In this document: positions 7,536 to 15,787 of the stretch, piece after piece
Position numbering within the stretch: the stretch's first letter is position 1
Layout: each line of letters opens with the position of its first letter
NCBI GenBank assembly: GCA_045660825.1
Contig: JAZREN010000006.1
Coordinates: 1-47,951 of the forward strand
Reading direction: 5' to 3'
DNA from: HGM04593 sp045660825
GTDB taxonomy: Bacteria; Bacteroidota; Bacteroidia; Bacteroidales; Bacteroidaceae
Length of the DNA stretch: 47,951 nucleotides
Position numbers and translations under genes: made by a program
Notes under the pieces: model-generated
The model's input: the letters and a program-made list of their open reading frames with translations, nothing else
Databases searched by the model: none
Told to the model about the DNA's origin: nothing

Positions 7536-7905
7536 ATTCCCTCTCTTTAAGTTTGACTTTTATTGTTTCTAAAACTTGTTCAGGATTCTCCCAAATATCT
7601 TTGTTTTCAAAGCGTATAACTTCAATGCCTTTGGAGTTGAGAAAAACAGCCCTGTCAAAATCTCTTGTATCACCTTGCATTGTGTAATGGTCTTGACCGT
7701 CAAGTTCAATGCATAGTTTGTATATTGGGCAATAAAAATCTAAGATGTATTTACCAACAGAATATTGCCTTCTCCAATGTGTTCCTTCCAGATGTCCGGC
7801 TTTTAATTGTTGCCATAGTACAACTTCAGCAGGAGTCATGTTCTTTCGCAGTTCACGGCGAAGTTTTTTGAGTTCAGGAATGTTACTTGTGCTTTTTTCT
7901 GTCAT
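7534..7905 (-). CDS. DUF559 (Vsr-like nuclease fold) protein
   Basis: 123 residues. The protein matches the DUF559 pattern: helical N-terminus with KNMTPAEVVLWQQLK, then W-R-R-Q-Y-x-x-G-x-Y-I-L-D56-F-Y-C-P, E67-L-D69-G, and a C-terminal VIRFEN. D56 and E67-x-D69 are in the positions of a PD-(D/E)xK-type metal site as in Vsr mismatch endonucleases, so nuclease activity is plausible but unproven for the family. There is no methylase or restriction neighbour. The gene is bracketed on both sides by palindromic repeats (7484-7535 and 7931-8199), and its last codons merge with one of them. That suggests it travels with them or acts on them. Confidence 0.85.
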   Translation of the reverse strand: MTEKSTSNIPELKKLRRELRKNMTPAEVVLWQQLKAGHLEGTHWRRQYSVGKYILDFYCPIYKLCIELDGQDHYTMQGDTRDFDRAVFLNSKGIEVIRFENKDIWENPEQVLETIKVKLKERE

Positions 7906-7930
7906 TCTTATTTAGGCTTTGCATTTATTA

Positions 7931-8199
7931 TTCTTCCTCTTTTGGAAGAGGAAGGGGACCGCTTGCGGTGGAGGAGATGGATATTTGTTTTTTATCTCCC
8001 TCCCGGCTAAAGCCGTACTCCCTCTTGCAAAGAGGGAGAGTTTTTGCGTTTGTATTTATTGTTCCTCCTCTTGTTTAAGAGGAGGGGGACCGCTTTGCGG
8101 TGGAGGAGATAGTTTATATGTTCAATCTTCCTCCCCCTACGGGTACTCCCTGTTCTAAAGAGGGAGAGTTTTTGCGCTTGCAAAGAGGGAGAGTGTTTA
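7931..8199. repeat. Array of four and a half CTCCCTC palindromic units
   Basis: Units alternate in orientation: 7931-7978 (ends CGGTGGAGGAGAT), 7994-8045 (starts ATCTCCCTCCCGGC), 8064-8110, 8123-8173, and a half unit 8177-8199. Each unit has a hairpin of the form CCCTCTT...AAGAGGG plus a short GC-rich hairpin such as CGGCTAAAGCCG or ACCGCTTGCGGT, and one orientation ends in a T-run. The design resembles REP/BIME elements. It fills the whole gap between DUF559 and prmA. Confidence 0.85.
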
Positions 8200-8204
8200 G
8201 AGAT

Positions 8205-9053
8205 TTACTCTTTTTCGAATCTCATCATAGCCCAGCGGTTGTCCTCGGCGTAGTCGAGGTAGCGCAAGCCGTGCTGTGCAGCCTCGGCCTTGAGAACCTC
8301 CATATCCTCGGTGTAGAAACCGCTGATGAAGAGTAACGACCCCGTGTGCATGGCCTTGACATAGTTTACCATGTCCATGAGCAGGATGTTGCGGTTGATG
8401 TTGGCAATGACAATATCAAAGCTGTCGGTGGACTTGATGGCATCGGCGCCGCCAAGACGCACCTCAATGTCGGGGGTGTTGTTCAGGATGATGTTCTCCT
8501 TGGCATTCTCATAGGCGAACTCGTCGATGTCGATGGCAACGACGTCGGTAGCGCCGTGCTTGCGTGCAAGGATGGCGAGCAGGGCTGTGCCGCAACCCAT
8601 GTCAAGGACGCTCTTGCCTGTCATGTCCTGGGCAAGGATGGCGCGTAGCATGTGGCATGTGGTCTGGTGATAGCCTGTTCCGAAAGCCATTTTGGGGTCA
8701 ATGAGAATGTCGTAGCGCGCGGCGGGCACGTCCTTGTGGAATGTGCTGTGTATGACGCAGTCAGTGCCAAGTACAATGGGCTGGAAATAGTTCTTCTCCC
8801 ACTCGGCATTCCAGTCCTCGCCCTCGATGAACTCCTCGGTGTAGGTGATTGCAAACCCTTCGAGGGGGAAGGCGTCGACAACAGCCGCAACGGTATCGGC
8901 GTCATAGAGCGCCTGTGGGGCATAGGCCGACATTCCGTCTTCCTCGGGCAAGAAACTCTCGAAGCCCACCTCGGCAAGCAGTGCTGCAAGCACGTCGGTG
9001 GCAACTTCCTCGTTAGGGGTCACAGTGAATTTTACTCTTGTATAATCGTTCAT
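8205..9053 (-). CDS. prmA: Ribosomal protein L11 methyltransferase
   Basis: 282 residues, close to the usual length. PrmA trimethylates ribosomal protein L11 using S-adenosylmethionine. Seen: the family block IDPKMAFGTGYHQTT (118-132), the SAM motif VLDMGCGTALLAI (149-161) and ANINRN in the later catalytic region. The N-terminal ~90 residues are the substrate-recognition domain. It is flanked by repeats on both sides and is probably monocistronic. Confidence 0.93.
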   Translation of the reverse strand: MNDYTRVKFTVTPNEEVATDVLAALLAEVGFESFLPEEDGMSAYAPQALYDADTVAAVVDAFPLEGFAITYTEEFIEGEDWNAEWEKNYFQPIVLGTDCVIHSTFHKDVPAARYDILIDPKMAFGTGYHQTTCHMLRAILAQDMTGKSVLDMGCGTALLAILARKHGATDVVAIDIDEFAYENAKENIILNNTPDIEVRLGGADAIKSTDSFDIVIANINRNILLMDMVNYVKAMHTGSLLFISGFYTEDMEVLKAEAAQHGLRYLDYAEDNRWAMMRFEKE

Positions 9054-9081
9054 AATTATCGGTTTTTAGTGGTTTGCTGTG

Positions 9082-9112
9082 CTAAGATACTGCTTTCAAT
9101 GTTATTGTGCAA
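9082..9112 (-). promoter_or_regulatory. Candidate prmA promoter
   Basis: On the minus strand TTG (9112-9110), 20 bases, then TATCTTAG (9089-9082), a one-mismatch form of TAnnTTTG. It lies 28 bases from the prmA start codon. Confidence 0.4.
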
Positions 9113-9137
9113 GTACGACGTGGCGCTTATGTATATT

Positions 9138-9187
9138 ATCTCCCTCCCCCTTCGGGTGCTCCCTCTTGCGAAGAGGGAGAGCTTTTT
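9138..9187. repeat. CTCCCTC palindromic repeat, single unit
   Basis: ATCTCCCTCCCCCTTCGGG... with hairpin CTCCCTCTT/AAGAGGGAG, followed by GCTTTTT. It sits between the MATE stop codon and the prmA promoter region, so it may end MATE mRNA or simply be an insertion. Confidence 0.75.
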
Positions 9188-9188
9188 G

Positions 9189-10523
9189 TTATGTGCGCCT
9201 TTTTTTTAATGTGTGGCGGAACCGCAGGTAGAACATGACGCCGGCGCTGGTGAGGCCAAAGGGGAACGACATCCAAACGCCGGGCAGCCCAAAGTCAAGC
9301 ACAAAACCAAAGATGTAACCTGCGGGCAGCGAAATTACAAAATAGGCCACAAAGGCAAAAAGCATCATAGGCTTCACATCGGTAATGCCGCGCAGTGCAT
9401 TGGCATAGTTGCACTGCAGGCCATCGCCAATCTGGTAAAGCACAAAAGGAATAATCAGTTGTGCCACAAGCATGGTCACGGCAGTGTCATCTGTGAACAC
9501 CCCGCCTATGTGGTTACGCAACGTGAACATGGCTACAGATGTAATCACAGCCATTAGTGTTATAAAGTGGAACCCCGATGATGCAACCCTTCTGATGTTG
9601 CCCGTGTCGCCTGCACCGCTGTAGTTGCTCACCTTCACGGCCACCGCGGCAGCCATGCCATAGTACATCATGAATCCCAACTGTCCCACTGTGCACATAA
9701 TCTGGTGCGCGGCAAGGGCGGTGGTTCCAATCCAACCCACCATAATGGTAGTGAGACTGAACGATGCCGTCTCCATACCCATCTGTGCGGCAATGGGCAG
9801 TCCTAGGAAGAACAGTTCCTTTTGTCGCACGCGGGTAATGCCAATGTTGCGGAAACCGGCTGCATATGCGCCGAAACGCTTACCCTTGAAAAAGATGACA
9901 AGCGAGATGGCGAGCATTGCCATGCGCGAGAGCAGGGTGGCGATGCCGGCGCCAAGCAGTCCCAGTTCGGGCAGTCCGCATTTACCGAATATGAGCATAT
10001 AGTTACCCGCAATGTTCAGCACATTGCCCGTGAGCAGAATCCACATGGATGTCCTGGTGTCGGTTATGCCGTCGGCAAACTGCTTGAAGGCGTTGAATAG
10101 CAGTATGAAAGGGATGGACATCAGCAGCGTGATGTAGTATGGGCGCATGAGCCCAAGAAGTTCCACCGGCTGTCCAAGGTTCGCAATATTCAGGTACAGC
10201 ACCCACATGGCAAGCACCAGCAACGCGGCAATGGTGCCGTTTGCCAGCAGCGCGTTCTTGAACATGCCACCCGCCTCGTCTTTTTTACCTTTGCCAAAGA
10301 GCTTGCCCACAATGGGGGTGAGGCCATAGGAGAAACCTGTTGCAAAGATGATTGCAAGGTTGAACATGTTGTTCACAAAACTTGCCGCCGCAAGGTCGTT
10401 GGTGCCGTGACGGCTCACCATGAACGTGTCGACAAAGGACACGAATATTATGCCCAACTGTCCAATGACAATGGGCAACCCCAAACGGGCAAGGTCCTTA
10501 TAGTGTGCTGTAAAAGACTTCAA
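9189..10523 (-). CDS. MATE family efflux transporter
   Basis: 444 residues, about 12 membrane helices in two six-helix halves, the standard size of NorM-type MATE exporters that expel drugs or metabolites in exchange for Na+ or H+. Typical segments: LARLGLPIVIGQLG near the start, VDTFMVSRHGTNDLAAASF, then GAGIATLLSR and GIGTTALAAHQI-like sequence in the second half. The start at 10523 matches the family N-terminus (KDLARLGLPI). Substrate unknown. Confidence 0.92.
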   Translation of the reverse strand: MKSFTAHYKDLARLGLPIVIGQLGIIFVSFVDTFMVSRHGTNDLAAASFVNNMFNLAIIFATGFSYGLTPIVGKLFGKGKKDEAGGMFKNALLANGTIAALLVLAMWVLYLNIANLGQPVELLGLMRPYYITLLMSIPFILLFNAFKQFADGITDTRTSMWILLTGNVLNIAGNYMLIFGKCGLPELGLLGAGIATLLSRMAMLAISLVIFFKGKRFGAYAAGFRNIGITRVRQKELFFLGLPIAAQMGMETASFSLTTIMVGWIGTTALAAHQIMCTVGQLGFMMYYGMAAAVAVKVSNYSGAGDTGNIRRVASSGFHFITLMAVITSVAMFTLRNHIGGVFTDDTAVTMLVAQLIIPFVLYQIGDGLQCNYANALRGITDVKPMMLFAFVAYFVISLPAGYIFGFVLDFGLPGVWMSFPFGLTSAGVMFYLRFRHTLKKRRT

Positions 10524-10527
10524 AGCT

Positions 10528-10740
10528 CTATTCTCCGTTATATAATTTGTCGTTTTTCCAATTTAAGGGGTTCTCTATTATGTACACAGCAATTTCTTCG
10601 TATCCCTGTTGATTGCGGATGATATGTTCGTAATAATTACGTTGCCAAAGACGAGTATTGAATGGTTGCCATCCATATTGTTTTACCCCATTTATGTATG
10701 CATTGGTGGTCATTGTCTTAAACCATTGTACAATGCGATG
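10528..10740 (-). pseudogene. Truncated REP-associated tyrosine transposase (RAYT)
   Basis: Reading from about 10740 down to the TAG at 10530-10528, the frame encodes H-R-I-V-Q-W-F-K-T-M-T-T-N, then the typical RAYT/IS200-like C-terminus: LWQRNYYEHIIRNQQGYEEI and YIIENPLNWKND. The catalytic Tyr side is kept (NYYEHII), but the N-terminal half with the HUH motif is gone. The frame runs into a TGTAGGGGC palindrome at 10740. A start at the internal ATG (10713) would give only 61 residues and no active enzyme. It is a decayed copy joined to its presumptive REP partner. Confidence 0.8.
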
Positions 10741-10813
10741 TAGGGGCGAACCGATGTGTTCGCCCTTCTTTGTATTCGTGTTTGTTGGGCAGACACGTCG
10801 GTCTGCCCCTACA
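10740..10813. repeat. Inverted pair of GTAGGGGC(G/A) palindromes
   Basis: GTAGGGGCGAACCGATGTG...TTCGCCC (10740-10765) and GGGCAGACACGTCGGTCTG...CCCCTACA (10787-10813) are two palindromes in opposite orientation with a 21-base spacer, a BIME-like arrangement. Others of this family lie at 19541-19717. The left unit coincides with the break point of the transposase remnant. Confidence 0.8.
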
Positions 10814-10840
10814 TATTCGGAGTTTACAATATTAATTGTA

Positions 10841-11257
10841 TTACATTATTGCCACAAGCTCCATTTCAAAAATCAATGTGGAATATGCGGGGATGGGGCC
10901 GCTGTCGCGTGTGCCGTAGCCCAACTGGTAGGGGATGTACACAATCCAATGGTCGCCCACATGCATCTGTGTGAGTGCTATCTGCCAGCCTACGATGAGG
11001 TCGCTCAAACGGAACGCTTCGGGGTAGCCGCGCTCATAGCTGCTGTCGAACACCTTGCCGTTGATGAGGCTGCCCTTGTAGTGCACGGTGACAACGCTTC
11101 CGCCACGTGGACTGCGGTCGCCCTCGCCCTGTTTCAGAATCTTCACAAGCACGCCCTGTGAAATCTCATAGAGCTCTTCCTCACCATCGCGCAACGCCTG
11201 CATGAAAGCCTCGTTACGCAGTTTGTATTCGTTGTTTTTCGGTTGTTTCTTTGCCAT
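10841..11257 (-). CDS. FKBP-type peptidyl-prolyl cis-trans isomerase
   Basis: 138 residues. The FKBP domain (about 45-136) shows VHYKGSLINGKVFDSSYERG, the YPEAFRLSDLIVGWQIALTQMHVGD block and the closing IPAYSTLIFEMELV. It catalyses proline isomerisation during folding. No signal peptide: the N-terminus is charged (MAKKQPKNNEYKLRNEAF), so a cytoplasmic location is likely, unlike many Bacteroidales FKBPs. Confidence 0.92.
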   Translation of the reverse strand: MAKKQPKNNEYKLRNEAFMQALRDGEEELYEISQGVLVKILKQGEGDRSPRGGSVVTVHYKGSLINGKVFDSSYERGYPEAFRLSDLIVGWQIALTQMHVGDHWIVYIPYQLGYGTRDSGPIPAYSTLIFEMELVAIM

Positions 11258-11270
11258 GGTTTTTTATTAT

Positions 11271-11327
11271 AAAGGGGGCTAAGGGGTATTAAGGGTTACT
11301 AAGGGCTATTAAGGGTGATTAAGGGCT
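11271..11327. repeat. Short array of AAGGG(N)4 units
   Basis: Units such as CTAAGGGGTATTAAGGG and TTACTAAGGGCTATTAAGGG repeat every 9-10 bases. Same type as the array at 6931. It fills the gap between the TSCPD gene and the FKBP gene. Confidence 0.6.
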
Positions 11328-11329
11328 TA

Positions 11330-11584
11330 TTATTCCTCACGCATCAGTTCTTCGATTGCGCAGCACAGCTGGTCGGGGCACGATGTTGGCTTGCCGTTGC
11401 AGCTTATGCCCTTGAGGCGTGCAATGACGTCCTCGTACTTCATGCCTGTGACAAGGCGGCTTATTCCCTGAAGGTTGCCGTTGCAGCCACCGTAGAACTT
11501 TACGTTTGTTATGACACCATTCTCGCCCGATACCTCAATATATCGCGCACATGTTCCGTGTGTTGTGTAGGTTATTGTTTTCAT
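11330..11584 (-). CDS. TSCPD domain protein (TIGR03905 type)
   Basis: 84 residues. The sequence carries the family signature YGGCNGNLQGI (31-41) and the name-giving T-S-C-P-D (67-71) followed by QL-C-C-A-I. TSCPD domains also form the C-terminus of some vitamin B12-dependent ribonucleotide reductases; the free-standing form has no established reaction. The five or so cysteines suggest metal or thiol chemistry. It may be transcribed with the downstream FKBP gene. Confidence 0.9.
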   Translation of the reverse strand: MKTITYTTHGTCARYIEVSGENGVITNVKFYGGCNGNLQGISRLVTGMKYEDVIARLKGISCNGKPTSCPDQLCCAIEELMREE

Positions 11585-11664
11585 GGTTGTTGTTAATTGG
11601 TGATAAAGTCCCTAAAGACTCTGAGGACTTTAAGGACTTTATGGAGTTTATGGAGTTTAATGGT

Positions 11665-14600
11665 TTATTTTACAAATACCTTTTTGCCGTCAATGATGTA
11701 GATTCCCTTGCTTGGGTTCTCTACCTTGCGGCCCTGAAGGTCATAGACACCTTTCACCTTTCCGTTTTCACCTTTCACCTCACTGATGCCGGTTTCGGCA
11801 TTGCTGTAGGTGAGTGTGAACTCAATGTTCTTGCTCACGTGTGCGAGTTCCTCGTACACGGCGCTGCTCTCCTTGAGTGTGTAACCCTCGAATATTGGGG
11901 TGAGCATGGTGAACATCTCGCCACCCTTTACGTAGCGTGTGCCGGCAGCAAGTTCGTTGCCCTCTTCATCGACACACTTGTATGCCACAGCAAAGTAGGG
12001 GTGTGGGTTGTAGGTGTAGATGATGAACGGGTGGCCGTCGTCCCAACCGGTGAAGGTGTTGTTGGCGTTGCCGTTCCAGTAGTAGTTGTTGCTTGTGCCC
12101 TTTACGCTCCATGTCTCATTTGTTGCGTTGTAGGTGAACTTGAAACGCTCGGGGGTGCTGCCGCCGGTTACCAATGAACCGCGCAACAACTGTGGAATGT
12201 ACACGCCATGGTTGTTGACAACGGTGAAGATGTTGTTCTCACCCTCAAGGTTCCAGATGAAGCCCGGGTTGGCGTCGGTCAAACCATTGGTGGTTGTGAT
12301 GCCGTCGCCCACGTTTGTAACGCTAAGGAAACCGCTGCGTGCTGTCTCGTTCTTTGCGTTATATATGAGGTATGATGCTCCGTTCTGCAACTCGGTTACA
12401 GCCTCGCCAACGCCTGCCGCACCCATGATGCCTTCGGTGGTGTACACAGCCTCGATGACGGTGTCCTGGGTTGGGGTGAAGCTCTCCTCGCCGTCCCATA
12501 CAAGGCTTTGGAAAGTGAAGAACTCAACTGTTGGTGCCGCAACGGTGTGTGCCTGGCCAATGGTGCATGGTGTGACAACCTCCTTGATGAGGTTGCCGTC
12601 GGGTGTCACGCAACGGTAGGTCACGCTGTTCGACACGCGCTTGTATGTGACAACCACGCTCTGGCTCTCGCTGATATTCTCAAATACCGGAGCGCTCTCG
12701 GCGTCGTTGTACTTTACGATTTCGTAGTTTGCAATGGCTGGTGCTGTAGCTGTCACTGTGCTGCCAAGGGCAACTGACTGTACAGCCTCACCAATGTTGT
12801 TGCCTGCCTCGTCAACGCACACATAGCCAATGATGCATGCCTTCTCGAATACCCAACCTGTTCCCTGTGGGTATATACCACCCTTGTTCAAGGTGTTGGG
12901 GTTGGTTGCTGCACGCTCCGATGTGGGGTACAATGCCTCTTCGCCCACCTTGATGCTGAAGTCGCCGCTTCTTGTGTTATATACATTTGTGAGTGTGGCA
13001 CCATTCTCGCCCAATGCCATTGGGGCTGTGGTGGTGCTAATGTAACGGCCTGTTGTGGCGTTCTGCAACTTGAATGTCTGGCCGGCGTCGGTTGTGGCGC
13101 AGTCTGTGAGCATCCATACATCGGCACCATACTGCTGCTGTGCAACGGTTACCTTGCCGTCGTTGTTGTCATACATTGTCCAGCCCTTGAAACGCTCGGT
13201 GTTGTTCACAATGCGGTATGCTGTGCCCTCTACAGGGTATTCAAAGTCAATGCTTGGCTCGTCGGCTACCAATGGACGGAACTCCCAGATACCGCCGTTG
13301 CCGTCGGCAGGGTTGCTCCACAGGTTGATTGAGTAGTTCTGCCCGGGGCCTGCGTAGTTGAGGCACATGTTGCCATTCGATACTTTCTGGCTGCGGATGC
13401 TGTAGTTATAGTTGTTGCCGTTCTGTGCATATGCCTTGTCGCCAAGGATAAAGTCGTAGTGGCGGTTGCTCTCGTCATAGTCCCAGCGGCCTGTGTTGTT
13501 CTCGGCTGTTGGGGTGCCCTTTACCGATCCGTTGGGCTTTGCCTTGTTCACCATTGCCCAACGCTGTGGGTTTGATGGATCCTGCATGAAGGCCCAGAGC
13601 TGGTAGTCGTAGCCAGCGTTGTTCTCGTCCTCAATGATTTCGCTGTTCCACAGACGGCCGGCCTTGGCGTTACCTGTACCAATCTCGCTTGAGCCCTCGC
13701 GCAACAACTGGATGCAACGGCCCGCGCGTGCGTCGGTGGCTGTTGTTACAATGCGGTACCATGTCTTGCTCTCGTCGGTCGATGCCTTTGGCATTACCTT
13801 GTCGTCGTTTCCGCTGTTGCTGCCCAGAATGTAGTGGTGGCCATAGTCGTAGTTATTGTAGTTGAGCAAGAGGGTATCTTTTGTTATACGCTCCTGGAAA
13901 TCGCTGAAGTTCTTCTTGTCGGCGGGTGTCCATCCTGTCTCGGCAATGGCTGTGAGGCGTGGCAGGGCAAGGTACTCGAGCAAGGTATAGTCCTGTACGT
14001 GCTCGGTCCAGAATGTACCCTGTACACCAACATAGTACTTGTGCAGGTTCGCAGGCACGCTTGCAGGTACAGGTACATAGTCATATACAGCCTTCACGTT
14101 GTCGGTACCGTAACCCGCTACCGGTGGCTCGTTGGCGTCGGTGCTCTGGCGACGGTTGATGTAGTAGGGCACCTGTGTGGTGATGATTGACTTCATGCCA
14201 TACTGTGCAGCCTTCAAGGCGCAGGGCTGTGCATTGCCAATCTCCCAGCACATCATTGTGCCGCCTGTGCCCACGATTTTCTCTTCATCGGTTCCGCCGG
14301 CGGTGAGGCTCTCGTTCCACATGATTACGGTGCGCTTCTTGTCGCCCTCCTTTGATGTCACGTAGTCCGATACCTGGCGTACAAAGTGCGACTGCAACTG
14401 GCGGTAGTTGGTGAAGCCCATCTTCTGCATCATTGCCTGGCACTCGGCATTGTTCTGCCATGCGTTTGTAGGTGTCTCGTCACCACCGATGTGTATCTGG
14501 CTGTAGGGGAATATTTCAATTACCTCGTCGAGCACGTCCTTTGCAAACTGCAACACCAATGGGCTTGCAACGTTGAGCACGTCGCTGAAGATACCGCCGC

Positions 14601-15498
14601 TAATCTGCACGCTGTGGCCTGCATTGGGGTTGCAGCTGAGCTCGGGGTATGCGGCGTTCACGGCGCATGAGTGGCCTGGGAATTCAACCTCGGGTACCAC
14701 CTCAATGTGGCGCTCGGCAGCGTATGCCACAATCTCGCGGCACTGCTCCTGGGTGTAGAAGTATGGGCCATAAGGCTCACCAGTGTAGTAGCCGCCATAG
14801 TTGCGGTCGGTAATCCAGTTGTTGCTGCGTGTTGCACCGACAGTTGTAAGGCGTGGATATTTCTTCACCGCGAGACGCCAGCCCTGGTCGTCGGTGAGGT
14901 GCCAGTGGAAGCGGTTGAGCTTGTAGTATGACATTACGTCGATGATGCGCTTAATCTCGTCAAGTTCAAAGAAGTGGCGGGTCACGTCGAGCATGAAACC
15001 ACGGTACTCGAAGCGTGGAGCGTCGACAATGCTCACGATGGGGAGTGCATACTCGGTCACCGCCTCGTCCTTCACGCCTGCCATCACGTTGGCAGGGAGC
15101 ATCTTCTTGATACTCTGGAACGCGTAGTAGAAACCGTTTGAACATGTTGCGCTGATGGCAATGCCGCCTGTTGTGACGTCAAGAGTATAACCCTCGCAGC
15201 CCAACTCCTCGTTGCCGTTGTAGAGCGACATTGTGATGAGCGCATCGGCAGCCTCGCTCTTGACATCAACAGTGTAACCTGTCACACCAGCAAAGTGATT
15301 TGCAAACTTTGTGGCCTCGGCTACAAGGCTGTCGGCCAACTCGCCTGTGGCAATTGTGAAACTCTGTGGCAGAACAAGTGTTCCTTCGCCCACCGTCATT
15401 CTCATTGGGGTAGGAGTCAGGTTGACTCTACTGTCGGCTGTTGCCACCATTGGCAGTCCAAGGATGATTGCAAGCAGCAATAAGGTAATTTTTCTCAT
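11665..15498 (-). CDS. Secreted GH20 beta-N-acetylhexosaminidase, multi-modular
   Basis: 1277 residues, far longer than a simple GH20 (~550-800). Signal peptide ~1-21; GH20b-type N-domain ~25-160; catalytic barrel ~162-540 with HWHLTDDQGWR and the catalytic pair D340-E341 in HIGGDE. GH20 enzymes remove terminal GlcNAc or GalNAc by substrate-assisted catalysis. Behind it follow two ricin-like beta modules, one to three MucBP-like repeats (YVCVDEAGNNIGEAV..., YRCVTPDGN..., YKCVDEEGNEL...) and a sorting-type tail YDLQGRK...GIYIIDGKKVFVK. The linker before the tail (VKGENGKVKG) is encoded by a dispersed DNA repeat (11748-11781). Likely acts on mucin or N-glycans at the cell surface. Confidence 0.93.
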   Translation of the reverse strand: MRKITLLLLAIILGLPMVATADSRVNLTPTPMRMTVGEGTLVLPQSFTIATGELADSLVAEATKFANHFAGVTGYTVDVKSEAADALITMSLYNGNEELGCEGYTLDVTTGGIAISATCSNGFYYAFQSIKKMLPANVMAGVKDEAVTEYALPIVSIVDAPRFEYRGFMLDVTRHFFELDEIKRIIDVMSYYKLNRFHWHLTDDQGWRLAVKKYPRLTTVGATRSNNWITDRNYGGYYTGEPYGPYFYTQEQCREIVAYAAERHIEVVPEVEFPGHSCAVNAAYPELSCNPNAGHSVQISGGIFSDVLNVASPLVLQFAKDVLDEVIEIFPYSQIHIGGDETPTNAWQNNAECQAMMQKMGFTNYRQLQSHFVRQVSDYVTSKEGDKKRTVIMWNESLTAGGTDEEKIVGTGGTMMCWEIGNAQPCALKAAQYGMKSIITTQVPYYINRRQSTDANEPPVAGYGTDNVKAVYDYVPVPASVPANLHKYYVGVQGTFWTEHVQDYTLLEYLALPRLTAIAETGWTPADKKNFSDFQERITKDTLLLNYNNYDYGHHYILGSNSGNDDKVMPKASTDESKTWYRIVTTATDARAGRCIQLLREGSSEIGTGNAKAGRLWNSEIIEDENNAGYDYQLWAFMQDPSNPQRWAMVNKAKPNGSVKGTPTAENNTGRWDYDESNRHYDFILGDKAYAQNGNNYNYSIRSQKVSNGNMCLNYAGPGQNYSINLWSNPADGNGGIWEFRPLVADEPSIDFEYPVEGTAYRIVNNTERFKGWTMYDNNDGKVTVAQQQYGADVWMLTDCATTDAGQTFKLQNATTGRYISTTTAPMALGENGATLTNVYNTRSGDFSIKVGEEALYPTSERAATNPNTLNKGGIYPQGTGWVFEKACIIGYVCVDEAGNNIGEAVQSVALGSTVTATAPAIANYEIVKYNDAESAPVFENISESQSVVVTYKRVSNSVTYRCVTPDGNLIKEVVTPCTIGQAHTVAAPTVEFFTFQSLVWDGEESFTPTQDTVIEAVYTTEGIMGAAGVGEAVTELQNGASYLIYNAKNETARSGFLSVTNVGDGITTTNGLTDANPGFIWNLEGENNIFTVVNNHGVYIPQLLRGSLVTGGSTPERFKFTYNATNETWSVKGTSNNYYWNGNANNTFTGWDDGHPFIIYTYNPHPYFAVAYKCVDEEGNELAAGTRYVKGGEMFTMLTPIFEGYTLKESSAVYEELAHVSKNIEFTLTYSNAETGISEVKGENGKVKGVYDLQGRKVENPSKGIYIIDGKKVFVK

Positions 15499-15532
15499 AT
15501 TGTTTATGGTTGGTTTATTTATTAACTTTTTT

Positions 15533-15586
15533 CAATCTCCTTCCCCCTTCGGGTACTCCCTCTTACGTCGCAAGCGGGAGAGTTTC
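15533..15586. repeat. CTCCCTC palindromic repeat upstream of GH20
   Basis: CAATCTCCTTCCCCCTTCGGG... with an imperfect hairpin CTCCCTCTTACG/GCAAGCGGGAG, 35 bases before the GH20 start codon on the opposite strand. It therefore lies in the promoter or leader region of that gene. I cannot identify a -7 box between it and the start. Confidence 0.65.
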
Positions 15587-15607
15587 TTAGCTCCTCGGCT
15601 TTAAGCA

Positions 15608-15641
15608 CACCTTTCAGTTTTCAGTTTTCACCTTTCAGTTC
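15608..15641. repeat. CACCTTTCAGTTTTCA dispersed repeat (intergenic copy)
   Basis: CACCTTTCAGTTTTCA-GTTTTCACCTTTCAGTTC here is nearly the same as coding DNA at 11748-11781 (end of GH20) and 25213-25242 (end of the 205-residue protein). A related purine-rich stretch follows the stop codon at 37048. Confidence 0.55.
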
Positions 15642-15646
15642 GCTTT

Positions 15647-15763
15647 GTCGAACCCTCGGTTATTATTTAGCTTTGACAAAGCCAACTAATCGCATCCCGC
15701 GGGGCACAAACTACGGCTGTGCTACCCGCGACCAACTGCTGTTGGCTCCGTCGAACCCTCGGT
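15647..15763. repeat. GC-rich palindromic repeat, copy 2, with flanking direct repeats
   Basis: The core 15692-15740 (CATCCCGCGGGGCACAAACT ... TGTGCTACCCGCGACCA) matches 4559-4607. It is flanked by an exact 14-base direct repeat GTCGAACCCTCGGT at 15647-15660 and 15750-15763, compatible with a target duplication or with a repeat unit boundary. Confidence 0.65.
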
Positions 15764-15787
15764 CCTTGACCTCGGATTTCACCTTTA

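Noticed and set aside
7534..7905. Restriction-modification system
   Set aside because: No DNA methyltransferase or specificity subunit nearby.
10740..10813. Possible CRISPR or attachment site
   Set aside because: Only two palindromes in inverted orientation; this is a REP-like pair.
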